From contig JAUDYN010000010.1 in NCBI GenBank assembly GCA_030407005.1, positions 1,240,001 to 1,304,000 of the forward strand: a stretch of 64,000 nt of DNA. Direction: 5' to 3'. The position numbers were made by a program, and so were the translations under genes. Below, in pieces: positions 54,869-64,000 of the stretch. The notes below the pieces were generated by a model. It saw only the letters and a program-made list of their open reading frames with translations, ran no database searches and was not told where the DNA came from. The DNA comes from Desarmillaria ectypa (lineage: Eukaryota; Basidiomycota; Agaricomycetes; Agaricales; Physalacriaceae). How positions within the stretch are numbered: position 1 is the first letter of the stretch; each line of letters begins with the position of its first letter.

Positions 54869-56938
54869 TTATGATAAAGACGACTTCGACGGATTAGCGA
54901 GTGTGTTGTCCTGAATTTTTTCAGATATACGCGTGAAGCTGTGCAAGGGACTTACGAGTGAATAATCGTCCTGCCTGGAATCATCTACTTCAACGTCTTT
55001 CTGGGTAGAAGTTTCAATCCTGATGGAAATGCCGGGCCTTTGCCCGTTCGATCCTGAATTGCTACTCGGAGAGAGAACAGCATTTGGTATGGAAAGGAGC
55101 ATATGATCAATGTCTTCTGTCTGTCCACGAATTGTGTTTCGCCCATTCAAGGACGCTAGGAGCGAGTTAGCATACACTAAACGCATCATAGTCAAGTCGA
55201 GGCATTTGTTCCGAGCACTAAAACTCACGACGTCCAATGCAGAAATACCACGACGCGTAGATAAGTGTGTGCGAAGATATTGCAAGCTGATAATGGTGCA
55301 AGTTGATGAGACGGACCGATCAGTCGGGAAGCGGCAGCATACCGATAACAACGCGCCTACTGCACAGAGGCTGGCCTTGACATCAGTGGATTTTATGGGA
55401 TCAAAGAAATGCTGTGATTTTACCTCGTCAAACTATATGTTGAATATGTCGAGATCATCAGAAGTCTCATCGTGAGTTAAAATCACATACAGTCCGGTGT
55501 TCACAAAAAAGAAAATCTTTCGTGGCGTTGAATGAGTAGTGTGTCGTTCAATATCAAAATAAATCTCACCAGCTTCGTTATCATGGTATCAGATCTAGAA
55601 GAGCGTCCTGAAATAAAGATGATACCCAGAGCTCATTGAAATACTCACGCTCGAAATCCTGTCTTTGACCTTTGAAGAATTATACAGAGACTTGCCGAAA
55701 TGAGAACATCGGCGGCGACGGAAATGCCATTGATTGATATAGTGAGGGGCTGATGTTATCTTGAGCCGCTGTACATCTAAATAGCATGTATGGACAAACC
55801 GAAATATGAAGGAGATCGGTATAGGTGTGTCTCAGTAACCTGATTGTTGGGTCTATCAGGTGAGTGACTCGACAGATTTTATCGCACTTACGCCAACACT
55901 ACCCACACTGAAGATAGCCAAGTATTCAGAAAAAGAACCCAATTCAGAGTATCACCACGAACCAGTGCCGCATACTGGACGTGGCGTATTAATTCAAGCA
56001 GCATGAGAAACTGGAATGATATACTCACTTGAGTTGGCTATTACCAATAACAAGATTGTCCCCGTCAGCAGAACACTTTTCTTGCTAACTAAAAGCAACC
56101 TCAGCATGGAAGCGTAGAGAATGAAAAAATACGACTCACGACGCCACACGCGAACGGTATAAAAACTGGTGGGTGTGAGTTAAGTCTATCGTACCGAGAG
56201 GGGGACTTGAAGGACCCCACCATTGAACTAGAGATCCTGTGACACCAGTTGGAATGGCCTCCACCTGAAAAACCTTGAATACAGATGATAGTTGACCGTA
56301 CGGAAAGCGCTTGCAATAACACTCCTATCATCGAACCGGTGAATAAATAATTCAAGGCACAGGTGTCTAGGTTACTGACCATACTATGCGAGTAAGGACA
56401 GTCTGGTCGCTACATTTAGCGATGAGCAGTAGCCAAATCATTGATACGACAGAGAAAAACATACTAATAACCCGTTATCAAATAGTGGTATACTGCAGGA
56501 AGAACGGTTACGAACAACACTGATGAGGCAGTTTGTAAGCATACTTGTGTGGGTGATGAACGACATGTGTATTAAATCGAAAAAAATGGTTGCCGCCACC
56601 TGGGTCGAAGTTGGTAGACATATACATTTACAAGCAGAGACTTACTAACCAATGACTTGAGATACCATACGTCTTTGGGGTACTCTGTGAATGAACCATC
56701 AACAAACTGCATTACACAAAAGAAATCTGCGCTACTCACGGCTATAGTAGTATAAGGTCTGGACAACAGATATCCCAAAGAGAATTGCGCTGACGATGAC
56801 GCCTATTAGCATCGAGCCCATACTAGCCATTACATAGCCATGAGTTTCAACGACCAAGTCTGTTTGTCGAAGACGTACGTGTCATCCAATGGGACGTGTT
56901 CTCCGGGACTCTGAAGGGTAGCAGGCATTGTAAAGAAC
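54869..56938 (-). CDS. DUF6534-type membrane protein (divergent locus)
   Basis: A multi-exon reverse-strand gene. The start 'MPATLQSPGEHVPLDDT' at 56938 is followed, after an intron, by the family's first helix 'MGSMLIGVIVSAILFGISVV' with 'QTLYYYS'. Then come 'YPKDVWYLKSL', 'VAATIFFDLIHMSFITHT', 'LFTGSMIGVLLQA', 'VYANSLLASLNGRNTIRG' and a hydrophilic Ser/Asp-rich tail ending '…NPSKSSLS'. In the last exon a 51-base in-frame intron (gtaagt…attcag) probably precedes 'DNTLANPSKS'. The order of motifs is that of DUF6534. It is clearly more distant from copies A–C than they are from each other and lacks their 13-base micro-exon. Intermediate splice sites around 55.5–56.5 kb are not all resolved. 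Confidence 0.7.
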
Positions 56939-58904
56939 GGCAAGGAATTTTTTCCCTAGGCCAGAGGAAGCGTCAACGGAATTGGAAGCATTCTTTCTCT
57001 TTTATTATCGGGGACCTCCGCAGATGACGAGAACGACCTCATGAATCACCGGTCGGGCCTGAGAGCACATTGACAGAACACTCGGAATACTCCAGAAGGT
57101 GATGGTACGCTTAAACTAAGGGGGTAAGTCCTGAGTGTAAAGTCGCAAATATATTACACCGCGCCTAGACTGCAAATTTTTTCCGAAGGCGAAGAATAAT
57201 ATGGAGTGCTAGAAACTTTGGTCGGTTCTAGTGAGTACTAAGGGTCCATGTGAGTAAAGTGAATAGTTCATATCAAAATGAAAAATATATGATTCCGAAC
57301 CTGAGCCGGCCCTGGAGGAAGACCACGTGGTCGAGCCGACATCCTGCTTGGACCAACAAGGTGAAACCAACGTAACCAACCGATGACTCACTCGGATGTT
57401 AACGCAAAGAGCTCCCAAAGTCGAGATTATCTCTATGCTTCTGTTATTCATTCTGAACTACTAGAGGTGTGGGCCATCTCTGTGCGTGGCAAGTCCAAGT
57501 CTATGTCTTAGATGAGTACAACCAGCACATCCTGTTCGGAAAAGACTCGCTCGGCACAGCCTTCGGCTGCCACCAGCTCGCATTTTCTCACTCGGTCTTA
57601 TATTTACGAAGACCATACCCTGAAAGTTGAATAGTTTCTCTTTCTTTCTTTTTGGTGGGGCTTTGGGTGACCGGCAATCAACCACGTTAGCCCCGTCCGC
57701 CGGCTAAGGTTGCAGGAATTTTCACCCGCTACATGAGGACCCGCCCCTGAGGAAAGACACTTAGGTACACTGATTTTCAGTAGTGTGGAACCCGGATCGG
57801 ATAATGTTAGCTGTCATTATCATGTCCATGTAGAGGTTGTGCGATCTTATACCCACTAAAACCCCGGGTTTCCTGATCCAGTTATCCGGGAGAACATCCC
57901 TTGCTACGTTTGTATCACCGTGGCTGCTTTTAGCACCTTCTTTCCATAGCGGTTTGCATTGGTCATGGTGCAATCCATGATCTGTTTTATCCGCCGATTT
58001 CGGATTTCCCGTTCAGTGTGCCATCTTTCTTGTTCATCATTCCGTCCGATCTTTCGTTTGGGTACCAGAAAAGGTATGCAGACTCTGTTATCAGGATTCT
58101 TTACAATCTCGACGGTCCTCGCAGAGTATTTCCTTTCTCATCTTTGAAGTCTGCATTGCTGCATCCCGGGATTTTATCGTATGTGATACTAGGCCGTGTC
58201 AGGTGCTTCTTTTCCCATAGTTTCTGAGCTAGTCCCCAGATTATCTCCTGTCCCGGTACGTTGCATTCTGGCAGTATGTGCCTCAAGAAGTCTTCCGCAT
58301 TGCAGGTGGTGCATGTTCCTCGGTGTTCATAGTTTGGGATGTTCTCCCAGTACTTTCCGCACTTATACGCGTTATGTTATGGCCATCCGGTCAAATTAGT
58401 TTCAAACATATCTAGACAAGTATAACTTTGGTAAAGACTAGCATGAGAATAATAGGGCTTCTAATAGCATAGCATAACTAATCCAGCAACAGACACACAT
58501 ATAATTCGGGGCAAGTGCGCGAAGCAAGGCCAGGCAGAGCAGCCAGGCATAGACAAAGTTCACACCAAGTAAGCGAAGGTAGGTGGGCTCGGCAATTGCC
58601 GCCACGAATAGGATTTCCCACGGTAAATTCAAGGTAGCATAATAACCGAGTAACCTATATACATAGGACTCGGAACCAGACAGTTTTTTTGGGTCTTCGG
58701 CGGCTATCAATTCGTTCCTGACTGACTTGTGGATACTTTTACCGGATCCATCAGCAGCTAAGGTGTTGTCATCCTCCCAGAGATCTGATGGACTAGAATG
58801 ATTTATATACTTACGATAAATGTCTGTGGTCTCCCGGCCCTGTGGCGGCGGTATCACACATAACTCGCTTTGGCGTCTATCGATAGCAGGCTCGGAAGAA
58901 CCCT
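56939..58904. other. Intergenic; one unassigned reverse ORF
   Basis: 56939–58437 shows nothing recognised. A reverse frame at 58857–58438 (139 codons) includes two hydrophobic runs ('ILFVAAIAEPTYLRLLGV', 'YAWLLCLALLRALA') and a charged N-terminus. It starts about 50 bases from the P450 on the opposite strand and could be a small membrane protein, but no family is recognised. Confidence 0.35.
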
Positions 58905-60947
58905 ATGTCTCTCAGGCTATCTCTCTCTGTCTTGGGTCCCGCAGCTGTAGGATTAGCTGTTGCTCTCTTGGTGGTCTCCCGTGTGGTCTCCCGTCGCAGG
59001 TCCATCATCCCGAACCTCCCGCCTGGTCCAAGGGGTTTACCCATCGTCGGAGTACAGTTATATCTATCCACCGTCAATAGTTCCGCAACTGATATCTACT
59101 TGCATACTTTCCCTAGAATGTACTCGACATGCCAAGCAGCAAGCAGTGGCTCACGTACGCTGAATGGGGCCGTCAATACGGTGCGTACCCCATGTAAATC
59201 TTCAACAAGATTCTAGTTTAACTCTTTTCCCTTCATCTTCGTAGGAGATATATGCTCCGTCACGCTCCTAGGACAACCCTTGGTTATCCTCAACTCTGCT
59301 CGAGTAATGGAGGATTTAGACCGAAGGGGTGCCATATACTCAGACCGCCCCAAACTCGAGATGGGTGGAGAGCTTGTGGGCTACTCCAAAACGGTGGTGT
59401 TGATGCCATATGGAGCAGCGCTCAGGAACTACCGCAAACATATCGCCCGGCTTATAGGTTCCGCTAGTGCCGTAGGAAAATACTTTGACATCGAAGAAGA
59501 AGAAACGCGCAAGTTTTTACGTCGGCTCAGCACTTCTCAGACTGACCTGAGCGTACAACTTCGAAAGTAAGTCGTTTTATCTTCTATACGACCTCTGATC
59601 TGAACCATGGTAGGCTGTCTGGTTCACTTATCATGAAGATGACCTACGGTATTGAAGTTCTGGAAAATAACGATCCCTTCGTCGCACTAATCGAAGATGC
59701 CAACAACAACTTCAATATCGCGTCTACTCCTGGTACATTTCAGGCATCTCCTTTTTTATCCGTTACTCATGAACCATGGTAACAGGTAAATTTCTGGTAG
59801 ACATCTTCCCCGTTCTTCGTTTCTTACCGGAATGGTTCCCTGGCGGCGGGTTCAAGACTTTAGCCCGGGAATGGGCTAAAGCATTCAACGACATGATTGA
59901 CATTCCCTATAACTTCGCTTGGCAGCAGATGGTAAATTTCACCTTACGCAAAGAACTTCGCCCCTCTAAAACAAATCCTTGTCTAGTTAACAGGTACATC
60001 GCCCCACTCTTTTGTCTCAGACGCGTTAGAAAACGAGGAAAAAATCACCCCGGGCTACATATACGAAATCAAACATACTGCGGGATCTCTTTACGGCGGT
60101 GAGTTCTTGATTTTGTTCGAACTTCAATTTCGTCATTCCAGCTTTCCCTGATATCTCCATCTTCTCTCAGCTGGTGCGGATACCACGGTGTCTGCCCAAC
60201 ATGGATTTTTCTTAGCAATGATCCTGCATCCCGGTGCGTAATTCAATCTCAAATCTCGTGACCTCTTTTTTAGCGCCCCACAGAGGTACAAAAACTCGCC
60301 CAAGCCGAGATTGACACGGTTGTGGGAACCGACAGGCTACCAGGCTATGCCGACCGCGAGCACCTTCCTTACGTCAATGCTGTGGTTACAGAATCGCTTC
60401 GATGGCACAACGTAGCGCCTCTCGGCGTTCCCCATCGCGCTACAGAGGACGGCCTCGTCGATGGATACTTAGTCCCTAAGGGGGCTATCATCATTGCGAA
60501 TCTATGGTACGTCTCCCATCTGTCTACCATCGTACCATTCTGATGTTTCGTGTCGAAGGAACATGCTGCACAACCCGGAAGTTTACCCAAATCCATTCAT
60601 TTTTGATCCTAGTCGCTACATCGGCAAGGAGACACAGAGAGATCCTCGACACGCAGCTTTTGGTTTTGGACGTCGTGTCTGCCCTGGAATGCATCTCGCC
60701 GACGCGTCATTGTACATCTGCATAGTGATGTCCCTGGCTCTCTTTGATATCACATATGCGATGGAGGACGGGGTCCCGCTGATCCCTGTACATGAGAATA
60801 CGAGCGGGACCATAAGGTAAGGATTTCCTTTTGGAAATGAAGAACGTGCACTGATTCCATGTCAGCCATCCTAAGGCGTACAAGTATGATTTAAAGCCAC
60901 GGTCAGCGAAAGCGCTTTCTTTGATCTCAGGCTTCCAGGTAGCTTGA
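58905..60947 (+). CDS. Cytochrome P450 monooxygenase
   Basis: Ten exons: 58905–59051, 59117–59180, 59245–59566, 59614–59732, 59786–59931, 59987–60098, 60171–60233, 60284–60506, 60559–60816, 60866–60947; 511 residues, in phase. It is a haem-thiolate monooxygenase anchored in the ER. Visible are an N-terminal anchor ('VGLAVALLVVSRVVSRRR'), the Pro-rich hinge 'IPNLPPGPRGLPIVG', the I-helix 'AGADTTVSAQ', the K-helix 'ESLRW' (ExxR), and the haem loop 'FGFGRRVCPGMHLAD' with the cysteine ligand. Length is typical. The overall pattern is that of the large agaricomycete P450 clans often annotated as sterigmatocystin-type oxidoreductases. The substrate is unknown. No biosynthetic partner gene lies next to it. 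Confidence 0.93.
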
Positions 60948-63701
60948 ATACGACGGAAGGTTTACAGATCTACCGTCAAAGGTCTAGTGGGATAAGGAAG
61001 CAATCACTTGTATAATAATTTATTGACATGCAACTAACCCACCGACGTCGGCAACGTTGAGAAACCATTGATACAGAAGTTATTGATCGTACGGACAGTA
61101 GTAACATACCGACTACTTTTTTCACACTTTCATTTGGACGATAAAAAGATAGGACTTTGCCATTAAAGTGTCTTTCATGACATCATCTAACTTCTACGGT
61201 AGGGAAGCATCCGTGTGCCTTCTGAGACCTTGCCGAACTTGAGCACACGCTCCATTGCGTCCTTTATGAGGAGAAATGATGTTGTACGGACATCAGATGG
61301 TAACGGGGATGCATGAGGTGGGATAACAACTGCATCTGCGGCTTGCATTTCGCAGGGACAAATCGAGGTGACGTCGAACCCTAGGTTGTGCGATATTGGA
61401 GGTGGGCGACGGAGAGTCATCGGAAGGGTAAGACTGAAAGGAAAGGTTAATATAGAAAGTTCCAGTATTGACGGTTGAAAAGCATGCGTCGGGAACTGAG
61501 CTATCGTGGGAATTAAATTCACCATCCAAGTGCTGGAGTGCCAGGAAGTCAAAAGCGGGGAGAACAGCAGGCGAGGAAGAGAAACTTGAAGGCAAGATGA
61601 AGATAGGCAACGGTATGTCAGTCGACAAGGACTACCAAGACGGGCATCTTATACGAAAAAAAAAAGAGAAGGAAAGCGAGACATATAAAATAGATAACAA
61701 AGATTGACATGGCCATGGCGGCTTTGTAGTCCGAGACAAAATACCTCTCGGCTGCCAGTGAGTATCTGGTAAGCATCTGTCGATATGAACAATGAACCGG
61801 GGTGAAAATCAGTGGCGCAGGAGAGACAGTTAGTATTTTTAGATATTGTAGTACCGTCCGATTTATTGTCCAATAAATTTGACGAACTCCGTAATATCGG
61901 ATGGTCTGAGGGTAGGTCTATTCCAGAAAATGCTGGCCTCAGATGTCACTTGCACTCCAATATCGCCGCTGGTGTAATTGCCTTGCAATATAGCGTGGCT
62001 CTCCAGAAGCCCTCGATCGTTCCATCCAGAAGCCCACTAACGTGCTCAATGCATCAGGTCATCGGTGACACACATACCGACTTGTTGGCGAATATATGAC
62101 ACATTCCGATCGTCATGCGCAGATCTCCCGAGCTCCCGACGAGTATATAAGGACGCCCTTCTTCAATTCGTCCCCTCAACGCTCCTTTCCTTCCTTCTCC
62201 CACCATCTCCTGCTTTTATCAATCATCCGACAAGCATACCCTTAGTCGCGTCGTGTTGAGAGTGCCTCATCACATTGGCGGTTCTTCCCACCTTTGGCCC
62301 TCTCGCCCTTTGACCATCATGTGTTTTGGTGTCGACAGAGCTAGGGTTCTAGCTTGTGGAACAAGCCATTTGTCAAGTCACACGGTTTCCGAAGAGTATG
62401 GATCCAACTTGAATTCCATCCGAGTCTCCATCCGAGTCTCATCGGAGTACTCAGTCGACCCCCATCCCCGTCTCCAAAGAATAGTCACTGAGCATGCCTT
62501 GCGACGTTGCAGGTTGCTCAGGGAGCACATATTTTGATGGATGGCACCCAAAACATCTGGATGATACCCGAGCGGAAATAGTGGTTGCGACACTTCTACC
62601 TGTCGACCGGGCAACCTTCGCACAGTGTTTATGGCGACGGTAGCCTCCTGTAAGCCTCGGTGCGTGGAGTAGAACTGGAAGACGTGTCCTGTATTCTCTA
62701 GCGTTGGGATGGTGCTTACGGCTCGCATGTGCATATACGTCCTGTATGCTTTAGCGCTGGGACCTACTGCTGAGATTAGTTGAATCTATCCTGCTACAAT
62801 TCACAGGCGGCTCATCTGTGCTGGCTCTGTTGGGGGATATTTTCCGGGGCTATATTCTTCTACAATTTCTGCTGTAGTGTAGATCTGCATCTTAGTATGC
62901 TTACTTTAGCATTCACATCTTTGATGCTAGTTCTGAGAGGCTGGCCCAAGGAGTCTTCTGTACCATAACACAAGCATGTGTAGTACGAACTCTGGTTAGC
63001 TTCCTTCTCAGGGACATGAAAACCAGAGTAAACATCCTCACCTTGGTACGATTACCTGGTGATTACAGAAAAAAAGGGGTTGTCAGCGCGCGTTGTTTTC
63101 TCGGGCATTGAATAGGAGGATCTGGATGACAAACCGCTCCAAGTATTATCTCCGTCATTTGCATCCACAAGATATCTAAACAGATGTCCGGACTGTTTGA
63201 AAGACATACTGTCTTGGAAATTTACGGTTGCCCCTGCTGATTGTTTACGAAGAGTAATCAGGAGCTTTGAAGGGCAAAGGAGGACCATGACATGTTTCAG
63301 TGAGGTGAGAAGTTGTTGGCAAGGTTCACATCACGACCCCATCAATTCATCAAGTATAGCTTTGCCAATATCTCTTCGTTACTGTGCTACAGACACATAT
63401 ACCTATGTGCGAATAATAATAATATATACGACGAGAGAGGTCAGCGGAATAAATCCAAGTGAAACCATAGAGTCCACTAGATAATAGATAGACCGTAATA
63501 AATATCCTGAAGCAGAAATAAGCAATACACAAGCAAGGAGGCAGGTATTACGATGATATAAGGATATAAACATCTCATTAGTAGATCTAGGGTAGCATTA
63601 AAAAGCAAATTAAACAAGTCCCAGTCACGATAGTGAGCTACCTGGAGGTGAAACATCAGCCATCTCAACGACAATAAAATAGATAAAAAGAACTCACTGC
63701 T
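60948..63701. other. Long intergenic stretch, nothing recognised
   Basis: Several short frames occur (for example 61187–61552 and 62378–62734 in reverse), but none shows a domain or coherent exons. A poly-A run lies near 61658. A short direct repeat ('catccgagtctc') lies near 62418–62440. 63390–63600 is AT-rich. Confidence 0.35.
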
Positions 63702-64000
63702 CTACATCGTGCTGACATGTTGCGGGTGCGCATATTGATATCCCTCCTGCGTCGTGTACTGCTGCTGCTGCTGCTGGTCAACCATAAACATCCCATGCTT
63801 ATCAAATTGGGCCGGAACCGTCGCAGCATGTGTAGGCTGGTACGTCGTCTGGGGCAGATCCGACACATACGCGGCAGGACTATCTGTGATCCCTCCACCG
63901 AACTGCGCTGGCGACTCTGTTCGATAGATCTCTCCTCCATACGAAGACCCGTGATGCAGAGACAACGACGAGCTAGGCCGTGATGAAGACCCCGTCGAAT
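63702..64000 (-). CDS. C-terminal part of a Ser/Gln/Tyr-rich protein, truncated by the window end
   Basis: The reverse-strand frame is open from the window end to the stop at 63702 and encodes the last 99 residues of a larger protein. It begins in a Ser-rich stretch ('STGSSSRPSSSLSLHHGSS') and continues with Tyr, Pro and Thr-rich sequence ('YVSDLPQTTYQPTHAA'). A run of six glutamines follows, encoded by (CTG)n on the + strand near 63765, and the protein ends 'YAHPQHVSTM'. Composition resembles the disordered tails of fungal transcription factors. No domain is present in the visible part. Confidence 0.6.
   Translation of the reverse strand, partial: STGSSSRPSSSLSLHHGSSYGGEIYRTESPAQFGGGITDSPAAYVSDLPQTTYQPTHAATVPAQFDKHGMFMVDQQQQQQYTTQEGYQYAHPQHVSTM

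Noticed and set aside
1..64000. CRISPR arrays, bacterial operons, Shine-Dalgarno sites, riboswitches, tRNA and rRNA genes
   Set aside because: The sequence is nuclear fungal DNA with spliceosomal introns. I found no regularly spaced repeats and no tRNA- or rRNA-like segment by eye. A tRNA scan would be needed to exclude tRNA genes.

Overview
The window is nuclear DNA of a filamentous basidiomycete, most likely an agaricomycete. Nearly every gene is cut by many short GT–AG introns of about 45–67 bases, intergenic gaps are short, and the gene content is typical of that group: DUF6533 and DUF6534 membrane proteins, F-box proteins, a cytochrome P450, a caspase-fold protease, a Gpi1 subunit and a Cdc3-type septin. 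I rebuilt gene models by hand from reading frame, splice signals and family knowledge. Models whose exon lengths sum to a multiple of three with every junction in phase are marked as complete.

Layout. (1) 1–20.8 kb is a duplication-rich block. A DUF6533 gene at 25–972 has an inverted copy at 9185–10091 broken by one stop codon. A DUF6534 unit of about 2.6 kb occurs three times: + at 2.0–3.5 kb, + at 14.0–15.5 kb and − at 18.1–19.5 kb. The last two form a large inverted repeat around a peroxiredoxin gene. Single-copy genes lie between the copies: a Cdc3-type septin, a 715-residue protein of unknown function, an Mrm2-type rRNA methyltransferase and the peroxiredoxin. (2) 21–31 kb carries Eaf3/MRG15, an F-box protein, a decayed small secreted protein and a large membrane protein with a Pro/Asn/Gly-rich repeat region. 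(3) 31–34 kb holds decayed copies of the methyltransferase and of an F-box gene. (4) 34–40 kb carries a bifunctional lysine-ketoglutarate reductase/saccharopine dehydrogenase and an F-box protein. (5) 41.3–41.75 kb encodes a tiny five-exon secreted precursor with three related peptides ending in Ala-Pro-Gly-Trp, separated by basic sites. It is the most novel-looking locus in the window. (6) 43.8–53.5 kb carries a metacaspase-like protease, a Rho GTPase, Gpi1, a disordered protein and a GH5 glycoside hydrolase. (7) 54.9–64 kb carries a fourth, more divergent DUF6534 gene, a cytochrome P450 and the 3′ end of a Ser/Gln-rich gene that runs off the window.

The genes do not form one pathway. Septin, Rho GTPase, Gpi1 and GH5 all bear on cell shape and cell wall or surface, but nothing shows they are co-regulated. 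The two themes that stand out are the local birth and death of the DUF6533/DUF6534 genes by direct and inverted duplication, and the putative secreted repeat-peptide precursor.
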